Counted from the stretch's first letter, positions 14,378 through 27,949 are shown. The stretch is 64,000 bases of DNA from Tamarix chinensis (GCA_030549775.1 CM060176.1:99025303-99089302), one strand, 5' to 3'. Translations and numbers: made by a program. The notes: generated by a model from the sequence alone, not told the origin.

Positions 14378-14595
14378 ACCACCATGTCAACCCTAATACC
14401 ACCATGCAACCATTAATACCACCATGCAACCATTAATACCACCATACAAACCCTAATACCACCATGCAACCATTAATACCACCATACAAACCCTAATACC
14501 ACCATGCAACCATTAATACCACCATACAAACCCTAATACCACCACGCAAACCCTAATACCACCATGCAACATTAATACCACCATGCAACCACGAC
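14378..14595. repeat. 20-bp minisatellite with telo-box-like units
   Basis: About ten contiguous units of ACCACCATRCAAMCMHTAAT. Two variants largely alternate: one ends GCAACCATTAAT, the other ACAAACCCTAAT. The second includes AAACCCTAA, the plant telo-box core. Just upstream (14290-14377) are further AAACCCTA occurrences in less regular context. Units abut with no spacers, so this is not CRISPR-like. Confidence 0.85.
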
Positions 14596-15082
14596 CTATA
14601 TGCATGTCTTATGGGTCGCAACAATTCGCATTAAAGGCACGACTTATACGTATCATATGCATGCCATAAAATATCACGAGAACATGTCTCAACCCCACAT
14701 CATATTACATATACAATAGATATAAGAATACACTTATAACATATTATATTGCATGTTACATGTCAAGTAAGACATGTAGATCACATTACACACAATGGCC
14801 TTAGATACACCCTTACCTAAAAATGTCACCGGTCTTGGAGCACACTCATATACCACTTGGGGGCTTTGACTAGGCTCACTTATTATGGGAAAAATACTAG
14901 ATTTAGGTTCTCTCCTAAAAATGCTATTATTTACTTACTTATCCTAAGACTTGGTTTTTAATTAAAATAATACTATACTAGAATTAACTATACAAAATAC
15001 TACCAAAATACTAATAATAATACTAATGTAATTTAAAACGAATGGTGATATAAGGGTTTCTACCCTTCACCAAAATAATGCT

Positions 15083-15084
15083 AC

Positions 15085-15155
<71 letters not shown>

Positions 15156-15375
15156 TAATATTAGTAATAATACTAATATTAATAGAAATAATAATAATAA
15201 TAATATAATCCTAAAATTACAAGGTGGGGTTTTCGACCCTACCTCCAAATAATGAAAGTACTATTCAATAATAGTAATAATAATATTAATAACATATATT
15301 ACTTATAATATTAAAAATAATAAAGATAATAATAATAATAATAATAATAATAATAGTAGTAGTAGTAGTAGTAGT
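15083..15375. repeat. Trinucleotide arrays (GAT, AAT, AGT)
   Basis: Runs of (GAT)n at 15084-15117, (AAT)n at 15118-15150, and (AAT)n followed by (AGT)n at about 15328-15378 sit inside the solo LTR. Similar ATT/AAT arrays continue to about 15660. The plus-oriented copy has the equivalent arrays at 57660-58340. Confidence 0.85.
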
Positions 15376-17234
15376 AGTAATAAAAATACAAGGGTGCGAA
15401 ACCTAATTAAAAATTTAGGTCTCAGCCCTCCTTAAATAATTACAATAATAATAAAATAATTATACTAATAATAATAATATTAATAATGATATTAATAATG
15501 ATAATAAACTTATAATAATAAAAACAATTACTTATAATTCGAAACTAACCACCCAATTAACTCAAGAATAATCTCGACCCTGCCAATAAAATTTATCAAT
15601 AATATTACATCTAATAACAATAATAATAATAATAATGATAATAATTATTATTATAATCGAATAAATATTGGAAATTAGAATAAAAATAGAATAAATTTCA
15701 ATAAATAGAAAAGAAGGGCTGAAAGGGTCTAGGGTTTCACCTTGAGTCAGCGGAGATGGGTGGCACCAGCGATGGTGCACTACGGCAGCGGTGGTGGCCG
15801 GAAAAGAGGGTAAAAAGGGGAAAAGTTAAGGTTTGAGAAGAAAGGGTGGAGGTTAAGGTGCTGGTGGTAGCCTAGGTTGAGAGGAGTAAAGTGAGGGTGG
15901 TGGCGCGGCAAGGGGAGGCGGCAAAGGTGGCGGCTGAATGGAAGAAGTGAAGAAAAAGAGGGGAGGAGAAGGAGAAAAGGGAAAAGAAGGTTATGGTTCG
16001 GTGGTAGAGAATTAGTAGAAGTTTTTGGGTGGTGTAGAAGGCAGTAGAAGTGGCGGATGTGGTGGCGGACGGTGGCTCGAAGGTTGTGGGATAAAATTTT
16101 TAGTTAAATGGATAGGGAACTCCGCACGACTGTGGTGGCTTGTGCGAGAAGAATCTAAGGAGATGGGGAACTTCATTAGTTAGAGGGTGGTGCAGGGAAG
16201 ATTTTAGGAGGTAGAGGTAGCGGCGAAGTTGGCTAACAGTAGAGGACAGCTCGTCTAAAATCACGATGGCGCATAGGTTAGCTCTTAGGGTTTTGGGGAG
16301 AAAAGGTTTCGAAATCACACCAACCAATGCCATTTATAGAATTTAGAGGGAATGGTAGGGTTTTGGGGGTCGGCATGAGGGTATTGGATGCTACGTTTTG
16401 GGTGGCCGACGGTGTTAATCGGCCGGTGAAATTTTTGGTCGGGTCGAACCTTTGCGAAGGAAAAGGGAGAAACCAAGCGAGAGATGAGGGAAACCGATTA
16501 TACTATGCTGATCTACGAGTCAAGGGGAAGATAATGAGGGGAGAAATGGCCGGTCAAAACCTGCTTGGCCGACGGCGACATTTTCAGACCTTCAAAGGTG
16601 CAGCTCGACGACGGAGGAGGAAGGAGGAAGAAAGGGGGGTGAACCGACAGTTGGGGAAAGAAAAGAAAAAGAGAAGAATCGGGTCGGTCGGCACTGGTTA
16701 TAAGTTTCTTAAATGAAATGCGGCGTCCTGGGGATAAAAGGCATAGAACACAGCGTTTTAGTTGCCGAAGGAAGAAGAAAAGAAATGGCGTTAGGCCGTG
16801 AGAGGAAAGAAGAAAGGAAAAGGGGTTGGGCCACGTCGCAAGCCCAACCGGCGAGAGAAGAAAAAGAAAAAGAAGAAAATAAAGAAAAAGAAAGACAAAG
16901 GAGGGAAGAAAAAAGAAAAAGGAAAAAAGAAAAAAAATTAAGTGGTTTGGGGTTAAATAAATTAATTAGAATATTTTGGGTATTTAAAATAAAAATATTT
17001 AAATAAAATAATATTAAATTTCCTTTTTAGGCTAATTTTGGGTTTTTAAAGACTTTTTCAAAATTCCTTTTTAATTAGAAAAAAACCTAATTTTTCCCTT
17101 ATAAAAATATTTATAAATTCTTATTAATTTGTCCAAATCCTTCCCATTCGAAATAAAATAATTAATTAAATTAATTCCCTAATAAATCCTTATTTAATTA
17201 TATTTCTTATAATAAATAATTTTAGGGCATTTCA

Positions 17235-19240
17235 ATTATTATTTGGTGGAATGGACTGAACATCTCGGTCCTAACTCACGTAGTCTTCCACTTTAAATGA
17301 TTGGTATCTTTCCATTTATACTTTATCTCTTAATCATATTTTCATGCACGTTGAGTATGGGGCCCCGCTATTCTTAATCTAGTGGAACGGATTGATGCAC
17401 CTCTTGGGGACAACGCACCCAAGATATTATTATTATCCGATGGAACGGACCCATATAAACACCTCGGCCTGACTCACGTGATTTTTCACTTTAAATAATT
17501 AGTACCTTATTCAAAGTTGATTGTATATTATCATGCTAAAATCATGTAAATGTGCAAGACATACAACTGAACAACATAAGTACAATTACATAATTATCTT
17601 CAAATGATCATAATACCCTCAGGGTAGTTAAGACAATTGTATTCTCCCAAAGGCCTTATGAAACTCAATACATATAAATTTCCAATCATTATCCAAAGTA
17701 CATATCCTCAGTTTTCTATAGATATACTATATCCATTATTATAACCAAATACATACTTACATAATTTCATTACTCTCAAGCATATCATTTCATAGCATTT
17801 CCATAAATACATTATTCAATACAACACACTCAATACAAAAGCACATACAAAAATACAAGTATCACATAAAACCCTAGGTATGACATGTATCCTTACCAAC
17901 AAAGATACCAGGCTCTATGCACATAAATCTTAGACCTCCTCTAAGATCACCTAAAAAAATAAGATAAAATACAAATAGGATTGAAGATTAAAATTAAGGG
18001 GAAAGTTAAGGTAGAAGATGGTAATAAGGGAAATAAAATGAGTTAAAAGGAAGCTTGAGTTGTATGAAAGTGTAGAGGAATGTGTGGTGGAGCTATAGTA
18101 AAATTTTGGTGGTGTTTGGACAAAGTTTGGGGGTGAAAATAGAGGTGCACGACAAAAAATGGGAAGTTACATGGTTGTGTAACAAGTGGTGCAACCCTTG
18201 GTCGGGAGAAAAGATCACATATGGCCAAGCAGTCCTGAGTTGCATAGTAATGCTGTAGGCGTGCACACTCAGGCCGAGAGAAAATATCACGCATGACCAA
18301 GCAGTGCAAAGGTTGCACGGTTGTGTGATAGAAAATTTTTAGTGTTGCACGACCATGCACTCTGCAAAAGTGTGACGGATGAGAGAAAGGAGAAGGAAAA
18401 AGAGGTGGTGGTCAGCGACAATGGCTGGCGATGGTGTTGGGGAAGGTTGGGATGACCTTGGTTGTTGGACCACCGGTTAATGGGTGGAGAGTGGTGGCCG
18501 AGGTAGTGCACATTGGTGGAACCGGCCAAAAATAGGGAAAGAAGGAGGAGGAAGAAGAAGAAGAAGAAGAAGAAGAAGAAGAAGAAGAAGAAGAAGAAGA
18601 AGAAGAAGAAGAAGAAGAAGAAGAAGAAGAAGAAGAAGAAAAGAGAAGGAAGAAGAAAGAAAAAGAGGTCGGGCAGGGGTGATGGATGACAACAAAATGG
18701 AGGGGTGGAGGGGTATGTATACTAGTATGGTGGCGTGCAAGCGAGGAAAATTTGAAGAGAATGATGGAGATGATGGTGGTGCACGAAGGTGACGAAGGTA
18801 GCGAAGGAAGAAGTAGAGGGTGATGATGAGATGATGGCAATGTGTGGGGTGATGGTGTCATGGTGCAGCAAGGGCATGAGGGTGGTAGGGTGATGGTGAT
18901 TGTGTAGAGGAACAAAATTCTTTGACGCCACAAAATTGACGTAGGAGAAGAAGAAAAATAAAAAATAGAATGAAAAAAAAAGGAAAAAAGAGGCTAGAGG
19001 TTAGGATTAGATTAGGTATAAAAAAATTTGATTAGCTACAAAGGTAAGATTAATTATATAAATTAATTAGAATTAAAGTTAGGTTAAGAATTACAAATTT
19101 TCCAAGTTAAAGATAATGTTTAGGTTAAGATTTTGGGATAAAATAATTAGGTTATGGCTAAAATAAAATTATTGAGATTAGGGTTTGGATTAAGGTATTA
19201 ATTATTCGGGATTAGGTTAACAAAAATTTGGGGTATTACA
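17235..19240 (-). repeat. Long-LTR fragment, right part of the interrupted copy
   Basis: Continues the module array broken at 13059, then the sequence upstream of U3, a purine-rich segment and the right terminus TTTGGGGTATTACA ending at 19240. With 12702-13059 it forms one LTR lacking its left end. Open frames at 18412-18933 and 18484-18792 come from the GAA array and neighbouring purine bias. Confidence 0.55.
18550..18641. repeat. (GAA)n microsatellite, about 30 copies
   Basis: Nearly uninterrupted GAA/AGA trinucleotides on + (TTC on -) lie in the purine-rich U3 strand of a long LTR. They create artificial poly-Arg, poly-Ser and poly-Leu frames. Confidence 0.95.
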
Positions 19241-21300
19241 AAGGTCATCAGTCAAGGTCAAAACAAGTCAACACTAAGGTCAACCTATCAAAAGTTTAAG
19301 GCTATCCTAATATATAATTATTCTCAAAAGATATATCAAGTTAAAATTACTAAAATGCCCTTTAAACCCTAATTTCATCATTTTATTCCTTTTTATACTA
19401 AACATTATTATTACAAGAAGTTTGTCATGAAAAGATTAAAAGATAATTAATCACATTATTTTAGCACGTAGGTGATCTTTGCGTTATAGTGATGGATTAT
19501 ATTTTTCACTTTTCATGCATTCAGTGGGCTTAATCATGTAACTATCACGTATCACATTCTCCATATAGTGTGTACATACATATTTAAATCATAGTATAAA
19601 ATTTAAATAGGAAAATTATCATCAAAGTAAATGTAGGAAAATATCTCTAACCCTAGGTTATGCGTATAGAAATCATGATTTGCTAACCCGAATATTGCAT
19701 ATATACTTCTATGCAAATCATAATAACCCTAACTATCATGCACTAGTAATCATAAGATATTTATCATGGAATTTAAATCATAACTTTACAAGAATGAAAA
19801 CCCTACCAAAACCCTATACATGTGTCCGTGAATCATATAACATATTACTCATGCATATAACTTAAGTTACAACAATCATATGTACCATTTATTTAACATG
19901 TTATCATTTAACAATAAATGTTATAATATAGAACCCTAGCATGGTTCTAGTTCTAAAAAATCCTAGCACGATCTCACATAAATTATACCATCTCGTTAGT
20001 TATTGGATTTACCTAAATCTAAGCTTTAAAAAAAGTATAAAACCGTCTCCTCCAAGATCTTCAAGTATTACCTAGGAAATTTACACCAAAAAACATATGT
20101 ATTAGCATTTAATATAACACAAATAACCCTTGATTGCTAAAATAACTTAAGGATAACTAATCAGCTAAAAAAAAACAGAAATGACCAACCAAAACTCATA
20201 CAGTAAGGGAGGATGAATTGGTGGAAGTTATTGAGAAGAAGGGAAGGATCAACGATGGAGTTGTGCATTGTTGGGGGCAGGAATAGAAGAAATGGCTAGT
20301 ATAGGGAGGGGCAACAATGGAGAAAGGTGCATGGAGGGGTGAGAATTGACACAAATGGCCAAAGATAAAGGGAAATGATTTAGTGCTTTTAGCCAAAGGT
20401 TGAGGGTGATTTTAGTAAGGTTGCAAGGATTCATTGGTGGAGGATGTAGCAAAGAGTGGAAGTGTAGTGGAAGTGGGTGAAACAAGGTAGGGATCTGCAA
20501 CAGTTTTGACCAAAGGTTGGGGGCGGTGCTTGATGAGTTTGGATGAAGGTGGAGGGGTTGCTTTGGTAACTTTAGGCAAGAGGTTAGGGTGTGTTTTTGT
20601 GAGGTTATGTGTTGGTGTTGGGGTGATTTCGACAGGAGCAGCCAATGTAGGGGGTGAGGGATTGGTGTAGGTAAATGTTTGCTAAGGAAATGTGGCTATT
20701 AGTGGAGTGTGTTGTAGCAAAAATGGTGAAGATGAGAGACGATTATGGAGAAATAAGGTGGAACAACCAACTTCTTTCTTGCTTGAGGGAGATTGGGAGG
20801 AGGAGGAGATAATTTAGGATGGTTGGGGGTGATGCACGACACAAAGGGAGAATGAGAGGAAGAGGGGTTTATATGGACGGTGCTGTTAGGAAAATTGTAG
20901 AGCAGAATAAGGAGAGGGAAACATGGGAGAGATGGAGGTGTGGTGTAGGGTAAGGTGTGTGAAGATTTACGTCAGGGAAGGAATGGGAAAAGACCATACA
21001 CAATCTAGTAGGTTAAGGCCATAGGCTAAGGTATTTATTTAGGTGAAGAATTGAGTAGAAAATATCCGAATACCATAATAGGATTTACTCAACGTAATAG
21101 ATACTGGTTAAGATCTAATTTAGAATTAAAATTTAATAACCCACTCTCTAACAAATTTTAACCTAATTAAAATTTAAATCTAATATGTCATAATAATAAT
21201 ACGCATATCAACAATATATTTAATATAAAACATCCTATAATAATTATTACAACTAATACACATAATTACTAGCAAGGGTTTTCGAAAAGGGGCTATTACA
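19241..21300 (-). repeat. Long-LTR fragment with right terminus
   Basis: Starts within the family ('aaggtcatcagtcaaggtc') and ends at GGGGCTATTACA (21289-21300). Includes a G-rich U3 stretch (20200-20960) with a TATA-like 'tttatatgg' on + near 20869. The left terminus is absent. No gene is seen. Confidence 0.5.
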
Positions 21301-24300
21301 ACGGGCACATACTCTCATTGATTGGTGTAGCTACATAAATCATCACTTCCCATTAAGCATTTAATGACCATTACCAAAGAGCAGGCTACCGTAGTCATCA
21401 TTAACAAGATTTTCATTATCCTACACAAATATGTTATCTCTCCATTAGATGGACAGGGACCATAGGTGGTAATAATAATACGAGAGTATTAAGTAAGAAA
21501 TAATTATCAGACATAAGTATAATGTACATATACCCTATGTATAGTATAAAAGAATTATGCTATAATAATGGTATAATAATAATCATCATGAAATCATAAC
21601 ATAAAGATAATTTAGCATCCTATCATGATAAGGACTTGGTGCTCTGTCACATGAAAAACCATATTCAAGAGAAAAAACCCTAAGACATCTCTAACATGTA
21701 GTTCTAGCATAGAATCTTATACATGCTTTCACAGATGCCTTAAGATAATAACACTAAAACATAAATCATTAGGTTGCATAAGAACATCTTGACATAATAC
21801 AAGGAAAATGATATGCACCATAGGGTATATGAACACAAACTTCGAGGCACAAGCATAGACACACGATCTTACAGCCAATGAATAAAATTCATAGCATAAA
21901 CTTAACATTAAGGTATAAAATCAAACATACACAGACGAGTGTCCTACTATAGTGAACAAAGTTAAGGGTATAATAATAATCAATTGTGCAACTAACTCCA
22001 TTGCAAATGAACATACTAATGCCATTTTTTTTATGAGGACCCCAACGTCCACCTAGCCTTAAACCGCAAATGCCACTGTAGGTTGGACATTGAGACCACT
22101 GCTAATAGAATCTAGCCAACATATTCTCTCCAAAGGTATTATAATCCTTAAGCATACATATCCCCTATAATGTTTTAAAGATCATATATGGTAGAAAAGG
22201 CACCAAGATACTATACGATTAGTAAGCCCTAGTATTTTATGAAAATGCGAAATGAGAATACAAAGGAGCATGTTTTTTATAATGTTGACACGAAGTGTAT
22301 TACACAAAGGAAACTCAAAGATCAAACATATCACACAATACACATAAGTGTTTAACGCAAACATAAAACCCTATAAAAAAAATAACGACCTCTCATTTTA
22401 TCTAAAAATACTGCTTTTAGGATGGAAAATCCAAAAAAGTCATCATAAAAGAAGGTTGTATGTCATTTTTTGGAAATTTTACTATTAATGGTCCAACATA
22501 AATATCATTTTACACTAATAAGTTTTAAAATAAAATAAAAAATAATATTTTATTATTGTTTATTACTGAAAATTACTATTTATCACACACACACAAATAT
22601 GCTAAATTACTATTCATAGGGATAAAAGGGTAAAATGTCAAAGGCTATGGCAAACCTTTAATTTTAGAAGTCCATTAAAGCCTTTTAGAGTATTTTAGTC
22701 ATATTCCGGTTAATTATCTCAAAAACACAATTATTGAAAAATTAACCCCTATTTAGAGTAATTAGGGTGTCGTTAGCCATTAACAGTTTGAGTGTCACAA
22801 AAAATGCAAAGAACATTCTAAAGCATTCAAAAATTTAAATAAAATTAATACCTTTAAAATTCAATTATTATTAAACATAATATATACGAAAATTAGTTTA
22901 AAAATTATAAGGATCATCATGGTATGATCAAATCTTAGATCCAACCCCAAAATCATTAAAACAACTAAATCATGCCTAAAGTTTCCAAACCTTAAAATGA
23001 ACTCTGATTTAAACAAGTTAAACATCAAAGCTTATCTAAACCAACTGATCTAAAACACGGTATAATAAATTTGAAAAAACACATATGAAACCAAAGCCTC
23101 CTAAATTAATCATCTTTACCAAAAAACAAATCATATTTTGAATCATCAAACAACAAGTTATATATCAAATATACTCTACAATTTACAAGGAATAACATGT
23201 TATCATCAATTTAACAAAACATAGAAGGATTAAAATTCCTCAAAATGACCAAAACCCAAAAATTCACCACAACACACATCAAGCAACCAACACAACTAAA
23301 TTATGCTTATATGTACTAAAACCATAGTTCTTCCTATTAATTTAAATTCAAAGAGAAAGAAAGATAAAAATTCAAGATCAATTTAAGTATTCCAAAAACC
23401 TAAAAAATTCCCATAAGAACTTAGAAGAAAACTCATAGAAAAAGTATTAGAAATGAAGAAGAAGAAGTAGAAATAAGAGAAGAGGAAGAATTATGGAAGC
23501 TTGAAAGTTAACAATGGAGGAGGATAAAAATGGAGATGGGGCCCAATATATTGGGGAAGAATATGATTTAGTTTAAGTTGTTAGAGGAGGGAAAAGGAAT
23601 GAAGAAACAAAATGGTAAGCATTGAGGTCATGGGGGCTAAAAGGGTAACTTTGATAAAAGCTTAAATATTAAGTTACTTGAGATATTATGATGCAAACTA
23701 TAAAGGAAATGGAAGAGGGTGGTGCACCCAAGAGGAGGATAGAATGAGTGGTTTATATTCATTCCAATCTCAAATGAGTGTTGGTGATTAAACAGATAAA
23801 GGTGAAGGTAAGGTAGAAGAAGAAAATTTGAATTAGACGATGCGTACGCATTCAAAAATTATAAAATTAGTTATACAACATTTTTAAGTTATGATGATAT
23901 CAAAAAAATTATAATATAATAATCCTAAAAGTTTCATACCATTTAGATATGTGGAAGGGTCATTTTGGGGCTTAAAAATGCATTTAAGGCACACTAACAT
24001 GATGAATAATGTATTTTTACCATTGAAAGAGCCTATGAGACTCAAAAAATCAAAAGGATTTACAAATTCCACATTAGAGAAGATTATAAAAAAATATCAA
24101 TGGTTAAAAGTGGTTTGAAAGTCTCACTAGAGCTAAAACTACAAGAAAGTGTGAGAAAGCGATAACAAAAACTTTCAAAAACACCACTAGGGGTTCTAAT
24201 GTTTAAAGAGATGTAACAAAAAAAATATAAAATATAATGATTTTATAATCAAACCAAGAGCATCGTGAACAAATCATGATTTTAGAAAGTGGGGTATTAT

Positions 24301-24301
24301 A
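21301..24301 (-). repeat. Long-LTR fragment with right terminus
   Basis: AT-rich sequence ending GTGGGGTATTATA at about 24289-24301. The 22440-22740 part reads as the inverse of 53100-53450, which supports a shared family in the opposite orientation there. No coding region is recognised. Confidence 0.45.
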
Positions 24302-24719
24302 ATTTGTTTGGTTAGTCTAGTTTTCTTAGGTTGGGAATTGTTGGTTAAAGAAACCAAGTAGGAAAAAGTAACTGATTAAAGAATGGATAGAGAAAAAATA
24401 AAAAAGGAGGAAAATAATTAGGATAAAATATTTAATAATGATTTTTAGGTTATTATTGTCCAGCTACCATCTCTCTAGAAAGATGGACATAATATGCTAG
24501 TCTATGTATGTAAATATTTAGTTTGTGAGATGTTTCAATCTATTATCTTTCATGAGACTGGAACAATAATCATCGATGTAACCAATCCATTTACTCATCT
24601 GCTTCTGTCTAGTGTGAACCTTCAAAACTTCACAATCCTAAACAATAAAAGAAACAACATAATAACCATATGTTAGTTAATAAAGGATAAAAGAAATAAA
24701 GTTACGACTTTCTAAAATT

Positions 24720-27700
24720 ACCTTTTTGAACTATATACCCAATGCAATATGACTACTAAAGCTAGTGATAAAATTAGGGTTCTTATCCCAAATGTAATAG
24801 AGATTAAGGAGATTATTTTTTCCATGGGAGACTTGAAATGCCATATATTTGATGGATTTAATGTATTTTTATATAAGAGGATTTGGAGCATTGTCGGGTA
24901 TAAGATAGTGAGTTTTAGGTTAGTGGCAATTTGTCGAGGGTGATCAATAGTACTAGTATAAAGTTAATTTCAATGATGATGAATGCTAATAAGGTTAGTG
25001 ATTTCAGTTATATTACTATAAATAAGATCTTCTCAAATGTTCTCACAAATGGAGTGAAAGAAGTCCTACATGAGATTGCTGATGTGAATAAGGATGCATT
25101 TTGTGAAGGGGTATGCTCGATGTGATAATGCCCTTATGGCACAAGAACTAGTGAAGAATTATGCTAGATAAAATATGAGTTCCTGTATGATGCATAAGGT
25201 AGACATTCAAAAAGAATACAACTTAGTTGAATGGGACTTTCTCTAGCAAATCCTTTTTGGGGTATGGATTCCCTAGCTACTTTGTCTTATTGCTTCTTGA
25301 ATGTGTCACCACCTTAATATCTCCCTGAGTATCCATGGTTCCTTAACCTAACCTTTTCCCAACAAAAGAGGGCTTAGGTAGAAAGACCTAATTTCTCCCT
25401 ACCTTTTTTTCCTCTTGTAATAGATAATTTTCATAGATAGTTGAAGCTTCTTTGGCAAGATAATGCATTCAAAAGACATCTAAGATGTAAGAGGTTGCAA
25501 CCAAGGTTGTTATAATTGAGATTCTGCCTAGAATTGATTTGAAGGTTCATGATCGGATTGTAGAATTGGATTATAAGTTTATAAAATCCTACAAAACTAT
25601 AAAAATATAAAACTCGTATACTTACATGCTATAAAATAATATATTTTAATTTAAAAAAACATAAAATTACATTCTTAAACTCTCATATAGTCATTGATAG
25701 AGTTCTAGTAACTTACAAGTATCATAAATTGTTGAAGTTATTTTACATATTAGGAATTATATTAAGTCAACAACATTAAAAATAAATTGACAAGTGAAAT
25801 GTGCAAATTATAATGAGATTACGGGTAGAGATAGCATATATCTCATTGTTTTTAAAATATACAATAATGTTAGCTTTAATAAAAACATAAAAAGAATAAA
25901 GAAAACATATGATAATAGATATAACAATAATATAATAATATTTTCTATCATTTAAGAGAATAAGACCTATAAAGTTTTATGTTCGCTCTTAAAATTTTGA
26001 TTAATCCAAATAAAAAGAAAAAGAAAAAAGAAGTTTTGGATAAATTCACACATGTTAAGTTATCATATAAGCCATGTGAATCTAACACGAGCATATAATT
26101 TCTTTTTAACAAATTAAATTTAATATAACTTAATAATTAATAATATCATAAAATTTAATATATTCATTTTACTATTTAGATGGAGATTACATTATTTTGT
26201 CGACATTTTATATCAATAATTAACTTCATTATTTTAGTGGTTACTTGACCATACTTTCTTTGTGGTAGCTTATTTTTAATATATATAACAAAATAATACA
26301 GGGTAAAATATTAAGAGGACTAATGAAAAAATATAGCTGGAATAGGATAAGAACTAAATTTAGAGATAAATCGATTAAAAAAAATATAGTTATTAAGTAG
26401 AATCGTAAGATTCTACTTAGAATTGTAAGATTATACTATATAAGATCATAAAGTGCTATAACTATTCAACTACTTTAAAATTCTTCCTAGAATTGTGGAT
26501 CATTTTATAATTTTGGATCATAGGTATGTAAGATAGAATTAAGATTTTAATGAATACAATTACAACTCATTGATATATTATTTATAGATTATCTCTTGAT
26601 TTTTTTAATAGGTGATCTCCACTCAAATATCAAAATGAAAGAACACCTTGAAATATTTAATGTAGTATTTGGATTGGGAGAAAATATAAGGAAAAGTTAA
26701 CATATCTTTTTATGGAGTTGAAAATAATGTAAATGCCACAATTTTGGAGGTGTTGGAATGTGATGAATGAACCTTTCCTACTCAATATCTTAGTGTACCA
26801 CTTATTGTAGGTATACTTACAATCACCTAATTCTAACTCTTTATTGGTAGGATGTTGTCAAAGGCTCATCATTGGACTCTAAGACGCTTGAGTTATGTTG
26901 GACACTTGTAACCGATCACCTTAGTTCTGCATGTGATTTATAATTTTTGGGTACAAATCTTTATTATTCCTAAAGCTATACCCAACAAGATTAATGTTAT
27001 TTGTAGAGATTTCTTTTAGTCATGAGAAGTAGAGAATCACAAAGTCCATGCCTCTTAGAGTAAAATATGTCATCCAAATAGGTAAGGTGGCCTCAACATT
27101 CATGAATCATGATATGATATGCTAAAATGGCATTTGGTGAAACTTAAAGAAAGTATCTAGATTTAGTGGCTGCATGGGGTATATATTAAGGGTTCAAATA
27201 TTGTAAAGGTTAGTATTAGGCCTAACCATTGCTGGATGTTTAGAAAATTGTTGCAATTGCTTGATGATATACTCCCATTGGTATATGATAGTAGCTACGA
27301 AGTAAATGGAAAGCATACTATTAGACTTGTGTATGATCAAAAAAGACGTCAAAATGAGCTAGAAGTGGTTTAGATTGGTATGTCAAAATGGTTGTATGTG
27401 TAGATAATTTGATAAGCTGGTTGGTCTACCATCAAGCATTGTTGGCTAAGGACAAGGTACTTGCATATAATATAGTGGAAAATGTAGTGTGTGAGATCTG
27501 CTAATGTAGTTTAGAAGATCTGAATAACTTATTGGTGCAGTATGAGGTAACTAAAAAAACTTGGCGGAAGATGCTTAATTGGATAAGGTTTTATCCTCCA
27601 CTCAGTAATTGGATTCAATTGTTGGTTTGGCTTGTGCAGCGTGCTAATAGCAAGAAATGATATGATAGGATTATAAGAACTACTGCATACATTCTTATCT

Positions 27701-27905
27701 ACTTGTTATGGCATAATAGAAATCATAGGATATTTGAAGACCTCTATAGAAGGGTATTTAAACACCTTATCTAACTCATTATTAGTCAGCTACAATAGGA
27801 GACTAGAAAGCATAGATATCAGAGTCTTCTATAATATTTAGTACATTATTAATTTCGATTTGTGCATATATAATAGCTTTGGTGTATATTTTTGACATAT
27901 GTTAA
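24720..27905 (+). pseudogene. Decayed L1-type LINE reverse transcriptase
   Basis: Translated pieces match the order of plant LINE ORF2. First comes an 'EIKEIIFSMGDLK...DGF' block (24780-24860), where families have SMGxxKSPGPDGF. Then 'STSIKLI...ANKVSDF' (24950-25015) and 'AQELVKNYAR...KVDIQK...VEWDFL' (25140-25245). After an insertion, an 'LLIF' block replaces the usual ADD motif (about 26590). 'TFPTQYLSVPL' follows (26775-26810). A zinc-binding-RVT-like C-terminus with 'KHCWLRTRYL' and 'WHNRNHRIFED' lies at 27440-27740. Many stops and frameshifts show it is inactive. The 3' end 'ggtattaataaaagc' followed by an A-rich run (about 27940) fits a LINE tail. Endonuclease and ORF1 are not seen. Confidence 0.75.
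25506..26566. mobile_element. AT-rich insertion inside the LINE, possible MITE-like element
   Basis: It separates LINE residues that are normally adjacent ('KRHLRCKRLQP' before, 'LLIF' after). The ends are GTTGTTATAATTG and, inverted, GTTGTAATTG, a short imperfect terminal inverted repeat. Inside, AGAATTGT/AGATTCTA motifs recur (25530-25600, 26395-26500) as subterminal repeats. The 8-bp flanks (CAACCAAG / TCATTGAT) do not match, so the class is uncertain. Confidence 0.45.
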
Positions 27906-27949
27906 TGACTATTTTGGTATTAATAAAAGCTTAATTACAAAAAATAGGG

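Larger units (their letters stand above)
13060..17234 (-). mobile_element. Solo long LTR, 4175 bp, minus orientation
   Basis: Left terminus TGTAACACCCCCAAAA at 13060 and right terminus TTTTAGGGCATTTCA ending 17234 give TG...CA ends. Flanking 5-mers are ATTGT (13055-13059) and ATTAT (17235-17239), 4 of 5 identical, as expected of an aged target duplication; the host module array is split exactly here. No gag or pol trace is inside, so it is a solo LTR. In order on +: conserved 'accgccacacttag' block, GTACTGAGTAAGG (13560), palindromic modules (13780-14110), telo-box minisatellite (14378-14595), trinucleotide arrays (15080-15400, 15480-15650), a minus-strand TATA-like element near 16331-16338, and purine-rich U3 (16560-16960). 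Confidence 0.7.

Noticed and set aside
14378..14595. CRISPR-like or telomeric array
   Set aside because: Units are contiguous with no spacers and the CCCTAA is embedded in a 20-bp unit, so neither CRISPR nor true telomere repeat.
18412..18933. Long frames rich in Ser, Leu or Arg on both strands
   Set aside because: They are the six-frame shadow of the (GAA)n array at 18550-18641 and adjacent biased DNA.
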